Program-made: the position numbers and the translations under genes
In this document: piece by piece, positions 55,440 through 64,000 of the stretch
Numbering within the stretch: position 1 is the stretch's first letter
How the letters are laid out: each line of letters opens with the position of its first letter
The notes under the pieces: generated by a model
Told to the model about the DNA's origin: nothing
The model's database searches: none
The model's input: only the letters and a program-made list of their open reading frames with translations
Source of the DNA: Akebia trifoliata
Lineage: Eukaryota > Streptophyta > Magnoliopsida > Ranunculales > Lardizabalaceae
DNA length: 64,000 nt
Reading direction: 5' to 3'
Assembly (NCBI GenBank): GCA_017979445.1
Contig: CM030711.1
Coordinates: 18,182,922-18,246,921 of the forward strand

Positions 55440-56090
55440 AAATCTTAGCATAATCTGAGCAAAAATCTGAGGATAATCTCAGTGGGTCTGAGCAAAATCA
55501 GAGTAGGTCTGAGTAAAATCTGAGCAAATCTGAATAAAATCCGAGGAAGAATCTCGACGGTTCTAAGCAAAATCTGAGAAAATCCTCGGCGGTATCTAAG
55601 CAAAATCTGATAAATAATCTCGGTAAGTTTGAGCAAAATCCGAGAAAGAATTTTGGCAGCTCTGAGTAAAATTTGAACTGAGTCTGAGTAAAATTCGAGA
55701 AAACCCTCGGCGGTATCTGAGCAAAATCCGAGAAAGAATCTCGGTAGGTCTGAGTAAAATCCGAGACGAATCTCGGTAGGTCTGATCAAAATCAGAGAAA
55801 ACCCTTGGCGGTATCTGAGCAAAATTCGAGAAAACCCTCGGTGGTATTTGAGCAAAATTCGAGAAAAAATCTCGGTAGGTCTGAGCAAAATTTGAGTAGG
55901 TCTGAGTAAAATCCGAGACGAATCTCGGCGGGTCTAAGCAAAATCCGAGAAATAATCTCGATAGGTCTGAGCAAAATTTGAGTAGGTCTGAGTAAAATCC
56001 GAGACGAATCTTGATGGGTCTGAGCAAAATCCGAGAAAGAATCTCAGTAGGTCTGAGCAAAATTTGAGTAGGTCTGAGTAAAAATTGGAG
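55440..56090 (-). repeat. 33-36-bp tandem array in B
   Basis: In B's sense the units read gctcagataccgccgagggt-type or ctcagacctaccgagattc-type with ctcggattttg. The first type is the same monomer as in C1 (21346-22085). The frames across it, repeating RILLRYRRGFS, are artefacts of the repeat. Confidence 0.85.
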
Positions 56091-56717
56091 TAAAATCTCA
56101 TTCCATAGGAATCAAATTTTATTTTATTTTTTTAATGGTCAGGTCAACATTTTATCTTTCTTTAAACCTCGAGAGTTTTCAAACAATGCTATCGAAAGGG
56201 GAACCTTTAATTTCAGATTTTCCTTATCCTTTGGGGCTAGAATTGATCAGGCTTAAAAACAAAAAATGCCCCTAGTTTGATAGGACCTTATACTGGAGAA
56301 AATTGAACATATTTTGAAAAGATAAGCCCCTAATGTAAGTGGAAAATAAATATGCTTCCGAACAAAAGGAGAAGTGCCCCTCAATATGAAAATAGAAGTC
56401 TTATATTACCACAAGTGCAATAAGGATTCACTTTTAATTTCGACTTTATTGAAGATCATGAGTCAGGCTCATCTGTTAGAAACAAATATTTACTTTTGAG
56501 ATTCATCTTGGAGATCACGTTTTTTTCCCTTTGACTCGCTTAGGAAAGTAAACTTTTTCAGATCAGTCATAGACGAGATACATGTGGCTTCTAAGTCTTT
56601 GCTTGACTTAAACTGGGTATTGAAGCTTTGTCTTTCAGACTTCTAATGCTCTGACTCAGCTCATCTTTTTAGATTCCCAGCTCGACAGAGACTTTCTTTT
56701 AATTGTTCTATCTTTTG
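56091..56717 (-). other. B 3' untranslated region between array and hairpins
   Basis: No gene. It has the atgcccctagttt words (near 56265 and 56375) that match the taggggcatt words of C1 and C2. Confidence 0.5.
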
Positions 56718-56919
56718 CTTAGATTGCCTATTCAGATTTTCAATCTAGCGAGCATGCTCTAATTTTTTCCTAGACCGCCTTTTCAGGTTTTCTATCTAGC
56801 GAGCTTATAATTTTATTTTTCTTTGCTCTGATTGTTGCCAAGGTTGTCCTTTCAAATTTTCAACCTTGAGAGCTTACCTTAATTTTTGCCTAAGCTGCCC
56901 TTTCGTGTTTTCAACCTAG
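56718..56919 (-). repeat. Series of four small hairpins (B)
   Basis: Units at 56890-56919, 56839-56868, 56769-56799 and 56718-56748 in B's sense order. Outer stems: CTAGGTTG/CAGCTTAG, CAAGGTTG/CAACCTTG, CTAGAT/GTCTAG and CTAGATTG/CAATCTAAG. The third unit has CCT/AGG around GAAA. Compared with C1 and C2, bases on both sides of a stem change together. Confidence 0.7.
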
Positions 56920-57386
56920 CAGGCATTTTTTTTTTTTTGAACTTCTGGAGTTACTGTCTGATCACACTTGCTATTTTCATCGACCTTTCCGTATGGTACT
57001 TAGGAGGACTTTCATAGGTGGGCTTAGGAGTAGACTAAGAAAGAAAGGAGACTTGAGGCACAAGAACCCGAAATGCCCCTTGTGTGGCATTTCATTAAAA
57101 TAGTTTTCTTTTTCCTCCCCATTTTGATAATTTTTCTTTATATATTTTTTTAATTTTTTTGAACTGATCGGGCCTGAAGTAACTTCTCAGGTTGCCTACG
57201 TACCCCAGAATTTTGGGATCAAACCAAAACATAGTTCGAATATTTCCCTCCCCTGGGTTAGGTGATCGGGCTGAGAAAGAAAAAGGCTTTATTATTTTAT
57301 TTTTTTATTTAAAATGGTGCAAGGGGCTGAGAAATGAGATATTTAACTGGGTGATAGGAAAATTGGTTTGACCGAAGATGGCCTCC
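56920..57386 (-). other. B untranslated region after pol stop
   Basis: Conserved with C1 19481-19983: cacaaggggcatttcgg, and acgtaggcaacctgagaagt on the minus strand. No gene. Confidence 0.55.
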
Positions 57387-58640
57387 TCAAATGTAATACC
57401 GCTTGATCTGGTCAAGGTTTGTCGGTTCTGGTCATTCGATGCCATCGTGATCTTGAAGTTTAACAGCTTTCCCAGGCAGCACCTCTTTGATAATGAAGGA
57501 ACCCCCCTAATTGGGTTTGAATTTACCTCTAGGATCGAAGATGGGCGCTCGGTTTTCTTTGAGTACAAGGTCTCCAACTTGTAAGTCGCGAATTTTAACC
57601 CTTTTATCAAATGCCCTAGCGACTCTTCTCTGCTAAGCTTGCACATGGTACAGAGCTCTAAGTCGTTTTTCATCAATTAAATTCAACTCTTCATACCGGT
57701 GACGAACCCAGTCTGCTTCTGATAACTGACTTTCCATTAGAATCATGAGGGACGGGATTTCAATTTCAACTGGTAAGACAGCTTCCATTCTGTACACTAG
57801 TGAATAAGGGGTGGCTCCGATGGAAGATCGTATCAAGGTACGGTATGCCCAGAGCGTAAATGGTAATTTTTTAGACCAATCCCTATGCGATTGACACATC
57901 TTCCTGATGATCGTGTTGAGATTTTTATTGGCTGCTTCAACTACTTCGTTAGTCTAGGGACGGTAGGGTGATGATCTGTGGTGTCAGATCTTGAACTTTG
58001 AATATAAAGTAACAACTTCAGTTTTGAAATGTAACCTGTTATCAGAGATCAATTCAGAAAGTAACCCATATCAATTGATAATATGTGTTTAGACGAACTT
58101 GGCAACTTTGGATGCGGTGAAAACAGCATATGAAGTGGCCTTCACCCATTTTGTAAAATAATCAATGGCCACGAGAATGTACTCATATCCATTTGATGTT
58201 TTAGGTGTGATTTTGCCAATTATGTCGATACCCCAAACAGAAAATGGCCATGGCGAAGTCAAGCCAATTAACTGAGATGGATGTACATGTATGATTTTAG
58301 CATATACTTGGCATTTATGGCAGGTCTTGATCAGGTAATGACAGTCTGTTTCCATTGTTGGCCAATAATATCCTTGTCTCATGATTCGTTTAGCTAACAT
58401 CTTCCGACTCATATGCGGTTCACAGTCCGGAATGCTACTCTTCCATTAACCGTTCAACTTGAATTTCATCAACACATGACAAATGAATTCCATCATAAGA
58501 CCTCTTCTATAAGTTTTCTGGGCACAGGATGAACTGGGATGCGAATCTCTGTAGGGTTTGTCGTTCTTTCCTTGATGCTTAAACTGGGAACTTTTGTTTT
58601 TCCAATACTTTCTAAATGTCAGTGTACCATGGCTTTCTGT
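57387..58640 (-). pseudogene. Integrase of B (Tat/Ogre-type)
   Basis: In B's sense, broken frames give KPWYTDIWKVLEK and KRSYDGIHLSCVDE. The zinc domain and core follow, with ILLANNGN-like and YYWPTMETDCHYLIKTCHKC (H/C binding residues) and VWGIDIIGKI with the first catalytic Asp. After a badly decayed stretch with many stops (57905-58088) come LPFTLWAYRTLIRSSIGATP and YEELNLIDEKRLRALYHVQ. The C terminus, in another frame, has LQVGDLVLKENRAPIFDPRG, GKAVKLQDHDG and NLDQIKRYYI, followed by TGA at 57387-57389, the natural end of pol. Confidence 0.85.
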
Positions 58641-59110
58641 TAGGGAGTCAAGCAGCGATGTCGACCTGATGGCAATATGCAGGTTTATCTTTGATTTCAA
58701 CTGTGATAGGCCTTAGTTCCATGCCTGAAGGCAAATGTATCATTGAAGAAAGAGTAGTCAGAGCATCAGCGAATCTATTCTCTTCCCTTGACAGATGTTG
58801 GAATAAGATGGCTTTGAACTTCCTTACTAAATTTAGCAGATACTCATGATAGGATTTCAGCTTCACATCTTTAGTTTTTCATTCTTCCAACGACTGATAT
58901 ATAACAAAGGTTGAATCTCCAAATACGTCAATTTCTATGATACCTAGATTCAAAGCAGCCTCGAGTCCAGCGATGCATGCTTCGTATTTAGTTGTATTAT
59001 TAGTATTGGAGAAAGCTAGCTTAATAGCGATCGAGATGTGGCATCCTTCAGGAGAAAACAAGACTGCCTATATTCCATACCCGTTCTGATTCGCCGCTCC
59101 ATCAAAGTAT
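58641..59110 (-). pseudogene. Archaeal-type RNase H of B
   Basis: The frame starts with VWRLYFDGAANQNGYGI (catalytic Asp of FDG), then a stop. It continues with FSPEGCHISIAIKLAFSNTN, NTTKYEACIAGLEAALNLGI (Glu of Y-E-A) and IDVFGDSTFVIYQS (Asp of GDS). A frame change leads to FQHLSREENRFADALTTLSS, where the ADALAxLA-like C-terminal Asp is kept. All four acidic positions seem present. A second RNase H of this kind between RT-RNase H and integrase defines Tat/Ogre elements. Confidence 0.8.
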
Positions 59111-59880
59111 AACCGCCATACTTTATCTCGCGATTCTTCTTCAAGGTTCAAGATATTTTCATCTGAAAATTGATCGGTAGGTCTTGTTCCTTCTACCACT
59201 GGATGATTAGCCAAGTATTCTGCTACTGCTCTTCCCTTGATAGACTTCTACGTAACATGCGTAATATCGAATTCTGATAACAACAACAACCAACGTGCAG
59301 TTCTACCTATCAGTGTCGACTTCTCAAAGAGATATTTTAGGGGGTCTATCCAAGATAACAGAATGACTGAATGAGAAAGCATTTAGTGTCGATGCCTTTG
59401 AGTAGCCTATACTAGTGCTAGGCAGGTCTTTTCGAGAGCTGAATACTTTCGTTCATACTCTAACATCTTCTTGCTGATGTAGTAGATGGCCCTCTCTTTG
59501 TGATTGTCTTTGTCGTATTGTGCTAGCATGCATCCCATAGCTTCTTTCGTAACTGACAAATAAAGGAGAAGAGGTTCACCTAGGGTAGGCGGAACCAAAA
59601 TAGGCGGATTTGAGAGATATTCCTTAACTTGGTCGAAGGCTTTTTGGTATTGTTCATTCCATACTCTTGGCTTGTTCTTATTGAGAAGCTTGAATATAGG
59701 TTCACACAAATTGGTGAGCTGAGCGATAAATCTGTTGACAAACTGAATTCTGCCTAAGAACCCTCGAATCTGCTTTTCAATCTTGGGAGGTGCCATTTCT
59801 TGTATAACATTAATTTTTCTAGGGTCTACTTCAATCCCCCTTTGACTGACTACGAATCCAAGTAATTTTCCAGAAGTCAC
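59111..59880 (-). pseudogene. RT connection and first RNase H of B
   Basis: Frame 59880-59407: KLLGFVVSQRGIEVDPRKIN, then GFLGRIQFVNRFIAQLTNLC, PPILVPPTLGEPLLLYLSVT and ERAIYYISKKMLEYERKYSA. Past a stop the frame goes on with PLKYLFEKSTLIGRTARWLL and LSEFDI-x-x-VT, a further stop, and AVAEYLANHP. This is the degenerate first RNase H of Tat elements, in which catalytic residues are usually lost. Confidence 0.8.
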
Positions 59881-60480
59881 TCCGAATACGCATTTTTGAG
59901 GGTTAAGGCGTAACTGGTATTTTTGAATCCTTATAAGAAACTTCTCTAGTACAGCAACGTGTCCCGATCAATTTTTGGATTTCACTATCATGTCATCCAC
60001 ATAGACCTCGACCTCCTTGTGTATCATGTAGTGCAATAAGGTCGTAGCTGCTCTCTGATAGGTAGCCCTAGCGTTCTTCAAACCAAAAGACATGACTTTG
60101 TAGCAAAATATTCCCTATTATGGGATGAAGGATGTCTTTTGCATGTCGCGAGGGTCCATCTTTATTTGGTTGTACCCCGAAAGCCCATCCATAAACCAAA
60201 GCATGACGTACCCTGTTGTATTATCGACCAATACATCTATGTGAGGCAACGGAAAGCTATCATTTGGACTGACCTTATTTAAATCTCTGAAGTCCATGCA
60301 CATTCTCACTTTCCAATATTTTTTAGGAATTGGAAGTACGTTAACGATCCATTCTCGGTACTCTACCACTTCCAAGAATCCGGCATTGATCTACTTAGTG
60401 ACCTCTTCCTTAATCTTCAACGTTTATTCTGACTTCATACATCGGAGTTTCTACTTTATTGATCGAGCATCGGGATGCAA
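59881..60480 (-). pseudogene. Reverse transcriptase of B
   Basis: EYREWIVNVLPIPKKYWKVR, MCMDFRDLNKVSPNDSFPLP, then LWFMDGLSGYNQIKMDPRDM and TSFIP. Two adjacent stops follow where the family has a W-G-T-F-like stretch (near 60117). It resumes with FCYKVMSFGLKNARATYQRA and EVEVYVDDMIVKS (YVDD at 59992-60003), and a further stop before GHVAVLEKFL. Active-site residues are intact; the tandem stops and later frame shifts inactivate it. Confidence 0.9.
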
Positions 60481-61452
60481 TGGAATCCGATGTTGAACGA
60501 TATCTGTACTCACTCCTGGAATGTCCTCATAAGACCACACGAATACGTCTTTGAACTTTTTGAGCAAATCTATTATCTCTCCGCGTTCCTCGGAAGATAA
60601 GGTGACTCCAATTTGAATCTCTTGAGGATTTTCTTTAGTCACGAGATTGACTAGTTCTATTTCTTCCATTACAAGTTGAGCCCGATGTTCATCTTCTTGT
60701 TCAAGTAGTTTAATTAATTCGATAGGATTTTTTTCATCAGAAGATTCGTCCTTCGAAGTCAGATTATCAGTTAAATCATTATTGCACTCGAGGTACTCAG
60801 AAACTTCTTCTATTTCATTAAAGATAGATGGGGTGACAGGACTTATTACGGACTCGACAAACTCAACATGACTAGACTCGACATACAGCAAAGGACTAAT
60901 TATATGGTAATTGGAAAGAGACCCGACTGCGGGTTTGATTATAGATTGTGGGTTTTGAACACCACTCTTGACTGACAAGACTGACACGTTTCCTTCTTCG
61001 AGAAATATTTGAGCAATATTGAGTGAATCCACGATTGTCTACCAATCATCTGCTCCTTCGAGTTCTTTAGATACTCTATCTTCTTCCTTCTCAAGCCAAC
61101 CCATCCCAAAGAAAATCTCAAATCCTGGTTGGCGAGCACCCGTGACGTAATCGATGAAGGGTTCTGGAAAATCACAATAAGGGAAATCTTCCCCTGTTTT
61201 TACGAAACTTCCATTAAAGGTTTTGCAATAAGGTTTCATTTTGATCAGATCGACGACATGCCCTTGTCTTCTCGCGTTTGTCTTATCCTTCCTTATCTTA
61301 CAATATCGAGCCCAGTCTTCTTTGGTAGGTTCGTACCCAAATCCGAATGTCCCAACTACTTCTTGAATAGCTGGTGTAGTTTTGATCCCCTGTTGTCTAC
61401 GACCCAAGCCCATGCTTGGGAAGAATCTCATGCTTTTGAACATGATAGCCAC
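60451..61452 (-). pseudogene. PR-RT linker of B pol with G-patch-like start
   Basis: Frame 61452-61039 starts with MGLGRRQQGIKTTPAIQE, which recalls the glycine-rich (G-patch-like) region after Tat protease, then FGFGYEPTKEDW and PFIDYVTGARQPGFEIFFGM. After a short shift the frame from 61032 gives an acidic linker with EEVSEYLECNNDLTDNLTSK. It ends EERGEIIDLLKKFKDVFVWS and EDIPGVSTDIVQHRIPLHPD, the conserved entry to RT. The C1 and C2 remnants correspond to the last third of this region. Confidence 0.75.
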
Positions 61453-61506
61453 ACAACAACTGAACGTATTATCGATAGGAACCAGCTTTTTTGTAGAATC
61501 ATCTCA

Positions 61507-62172
61507 CTAAATAGCATGAATATTTTCAAATTCAAACCCGTTGAGTTGTATTTCTTTTTGTTCGAGTTGAATTTCAGGCAACAACTTATCCTTGGTTTCT
61601 ATTTCGTTCACAATCCACATAATTTCGGTATCCCCATGAAGTGTGATCACTAAACCATCCTTGATGAATTTAATCTTTTGATGCAAAGTAGAAGGTACAA
61701 GCTTGATCTGATGCAGCCATGGTCTCCCTAGTAATAGGTTGAATGATGACTGAATGTCTAAGACTTGGAATTCCACAGGGAAGTCTGCTATACCCGTGGA
61801 TATTCGTAGCTGCAAAATCCCTAGTACATCCCTTTTCGTATTATTGTAAGCTCTGACGCCTTGGCTAGTTGATTTGAAGTCTTCTGTTTTGAACCCGAGG
61901 CAAGTTGCGGTCTTCAAAGGACAGACATTTAGTGCACTTCCATTATCTACCAAGACTAGAGGGACTCTCATTCCATTGCAATCAATTGTAATGTGTAGCA
62001 GCTTTGTGTGGCTCGACCCTTCTTTTGGGAGATCTGAGTCTGAGAATGATAGACTATTTTCAGCATAGGTTGCCCCTACTATACTAGCTAGTTGATCCGG
62101 AGATGTGTCGAGGAAAACTTGGGTTACGCTTAATGCTTTAAGAACAGCTTCCCTATGAGATGTGGAGACCAA
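61507..62172 (-). pseudogene. Protease of B (Tat/Ogre-type)
   Basis: A 221-residue open frame has the segment HTKLLHITIDCNGMRVPLVL, then the active site VDNGSALNVCP, then VRAYNNTKRDVLGILQLRI, EFQVLDIQSSFNLLLGRPWL and STLHQKIKFI. The D-N-G-S active site (not D-T-G/D-L-G) and the LLGRPW stretch are those of Tat elements. The frame itself is intact over the domain. Its start codon is only the first Met in a longer polyprotein frame. Confidence 0.85.
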
Positions 62173-62567
62173 ACCCCAAACTGAAATATTGGCGCCTGCC
62201 TTTTTTTAACTATTTGATCACAACATCATCCTCTTCAATGGTTTCCTGAATGGGGTCCACTTTTTCCTTTCTTGCCAAAGTTGTTGGATTGTCTGCACTG
62301 AGTTACGGTGGCTTAAAGACTCTCCCTCCCCATGTCATGTGCTTGACTTCATTACAAGAGAGTGAAAATGGCTCATCTTCTTCGGTCAATAAGTAAGGAT
62401 CTTCATCTGTTGCAGAGAATGGATTTTTCGAGATCATTTGTGCCAAGAGGTAGCTGGTATATGATGGATGGGCTATCGTAGCGAAGTGGGGATAGACAAT
62501 ATGAATCATCTTCAGTTAGATCAAATGGCTCATGACTTATGGCATAGACCTCATCATTGAAAGCTAT
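62173..62567 (-). pseudogene. gag-protease linker of B
   Basis: Mostly in the frame 62509-62303, ending MTWGGRVFKPP, which resembles the T-R-S/G-G-R-h-F-K-P-P motif between gag and protease in Tat elements. Stops and shifts lie on both sides. Confidence 0.6.
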
Positions 62568-63870
62568 TCAAAAGAGGGATAACTGGGTGGTTTGGCATAG
62601 ATTGGATAGATGAGAGAGACTAGGTCGAATGATAGTTGGATGTTCGAAACCATATTCAATGTTGGCGGAGGCTGATATGCAGGTAGTGGATTGGTAGTGA
62701 CATTTGGCGGCGTTGGGGTAGGAATGATGACTTTTTTTATCATCAATGAGATTTTGGATGGCATGGCAGAGAGAGATGCAACGGTCAGTATGATGACAAG
62801 GGCTTTGATGGAATTCGCAAAAGACATTAGGGTTATGTGAAGTTGGTAGGGATTTGGCAGAGATCGAGGCTAGAGAGGGGTAAGGAGCCTTTTTTTCAAT
62901 AGTTTCTGAAAGGCTACGGTGAGGATCATCCCTAGATTTGTGAACTGTCAAGAGGGGCTCTACTCGAATTTGCCTGATTAGTAGTTCAAGCTGGGGGTTG
63001 AACTGGGGTGGTGGAAGTATTGGTTATATAAGCATGGTTGACGTTGGGTTTGGAATTAGAGAAGGATTTTTTGGCTTTGTTGTCAAAAGAGTTGGAAAGA
63101 ATCCTAGAGGCAAAAGCATCCTCAAGTTGGCTTCCAGCTTGTAAAAGGGATTCAAATGTAGGGAGATACTGGGCAACTAAATGCTGAGCATACCCCTACG
63201 AGAGGTTTTTCAAGATGATTGTCATTTGTTCCTTTTCTGATGGTCTATCCCACATCTGTGCAGCTTTAGCCCTCCAACGGCTAATGAAATCAGTAAATGT
63301 TTTCCCATTCTTCTACTTAGTGGATTCCAAATCCCTTCGAGAAGTTTCTATCTCGATGTTGTTCTTGTATTGGTGCCAGAACATCCTTGACACATTTTAC
63401 CATGTCCCTATTCTACATGTATGCTGTTCTTCTACATGTTTCCCCATCACAGTTGTTTCCAACTGAGTCATTCTGTTGGCTAACATCGGATTCTCATTAT
63501 AATGCTCATAATTTCTCTCAAGCTCATAAATCTCATCCAGATTCTTAGCTATGCTACTTTCTGGTCGCTTGCCTCTTTGATCGTCAGGATGGTCTCTTGT
63601 TGACTCAGAGATCTGTTCTAGCACTTCTACCTTGCTCTTTATGCTGTTCATATCCATTGCAAAGACCGCCAGGATCTTACAAATTTCTGCGAGTTCAGAT
63701 TCAGAAGCCATCTTTAATGGTTTGCTTGGCGCAGATGTTTTTTCCAAACGACTTGACTCTCGACTCCAACTAGGTGGCGGACGTTTAATTTTGGGCGCAA
63801 TAGTATCCTGAAATCCCATTAAAGGTGAATTAAGAATTGGTGGTAGGTAAATGATCCCTTTTGATAGCAT
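62568..63870 (-). pseudogene. gag of B
   Basis: The frame from 63870 contains MASESELAEICKIL (Met at 63711, a plausible true start) and a coiled-coil-like stretch to LANRMTQLETTVMG. Broken frames at 62952-63396 give a capsid-like segment with FWHQYKNNIEIETSRRDLES, FISRWRAKAAQMWDRPSEKE and QMTIILKNL, with two stops. Frame 62951-62568 holds the knuckle-like FCEFHQSPCHHTDRCISLCH and IQNLIDDKK, the usual Tat gag C terminus. No further upstream coding sequence is seen in 63871-64000, which should be leader. Confidence 0.75.
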
Positions 63871-64000
63871 TTGCTTTTATTATTATAATTGATGAGTTGT
63901 GCTGGTCGAGCTTATGTCTGATGAGGTGATTTATTGTTAATTAGGACCTTATTAAAAAAGAATTCTCATTAAAAATCGTACCAATCCAAACACAAAATAA
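63871..64000 (-). other. Start of B's leader
   Basis: AT-rich, nothing recognisable. B's leader and 5' LTR would lie to the right of the window. Confidence 0.4.

Larger units (their letters stand above)
55062..64000 (-). mobile_element. B: Tat/Ogre-like element with gag-pol, incomplete in window
   Basis: In reverse: polypurine tract, 3' untranslated region with array and hairpins, then integrase, archaeal-type RNase H, RNase H, RT, linker, protease and gag up to 63870. The second RNase H between RT/RNase H and integrase is the mark of the Tat/Ogre lineage. Stops and frame changes occur in nearly every domain. Its 5' LTR lies beyond 64000. Confidence 0.85.

Noticed and set aside
55445..56060. 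Open frames with repeated RILLRYRRGFS words, possibly a repeat protein
   Set aside because: Read-through of the 33-36-bp array of B on one strand.

Overview
The window looks like heterochromatic, retrotransposon-dense DNA of a flowering plant. Essentially everything recognisable is Ty3/gypsy LTR retrotransposon in nested layers. There is no bacterial-style gene density, rRNA, tRNA, CRISPR array or convincing host gene. The plant assignment rests on protein families read by eye. One set is Athila-type (gag, PR, RT with FMDD, IN). The other is Tat/Ogre-type (PR with VDNGS, RT with YVDD, a second archaeal-type RNase H before IN, tRNA-Arg-like primer sites). TATAAATA promoters of plant type also occur. 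The species cannot be told.

Labels used here: E = LTR at 879-3172 (minus). C3 = short non-autonomous element 3771-8783 (minus). A = large Tat/Ogre-like element 11069-55061 (minus). B = its tandem neighbour 55062 to beyond 64000 (minus). C1 = 13072-24302 (plus), inside A's 3' LTR. S = solo LTR 14560-15773, inside C1's 5' LTR. D = Athila-like element 27654-50492 (minus), inside A's 3' untranslated region. C2 = 34263-46830 (plus), inside D between gag and protease. The order of events is A (and B), then D and C1 into A, then C2 into D and S into C1. Target-site duplications support S (exact), C2 (exact), C1 (4/5) and C3 (4/5).

Layout: 1-832 is the 3' part of a C-type LTR cut by the window edge. 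833-3172 is E's primer site and LTR. 3173-3770 is a fragment of a C-type leader in reverse. 3771-8783 is C3. 8784-11068 holds a TATA box and a decayed transposon-associated gene. 11069-25716 is A's 3' LTR split by C1. 25717-27653 is A's 3' untranslated region. 27654-50492 is D split by C2. 50493-51302 is A's leader. 51303-55061 is a 3.76-kb LTR with a primer site on one side and a polypurine tract on the other, so A and B share it. 55062-63870 is B's 3' untranslated region and its broken gag-pol.

How it fits together: B carries the only nearly complete Tat-type coding set, though inactivated. C1 and C2 both carry the same internal deletion, joining the region just before RT directly to the integrase core. 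They therefore look like a non-autonomous lineage that would need B-like proteins; the LTR ends and primer and polypurine sites of the two groups match. The most striking non-coding signals are these: (1) a series of small hairpins between integrase and the satellite-like arrays, kept in C1, C2, A and B with compensating base changes in the stems; (2) a leader block of about 190 bp shared between Athila-like D and Tat-like C1/C2; (3) tandem arrays at the same 3' position in all four elements, with different monomers; (4) long inverted repeats in two leaders. All similarity statements are by eye.
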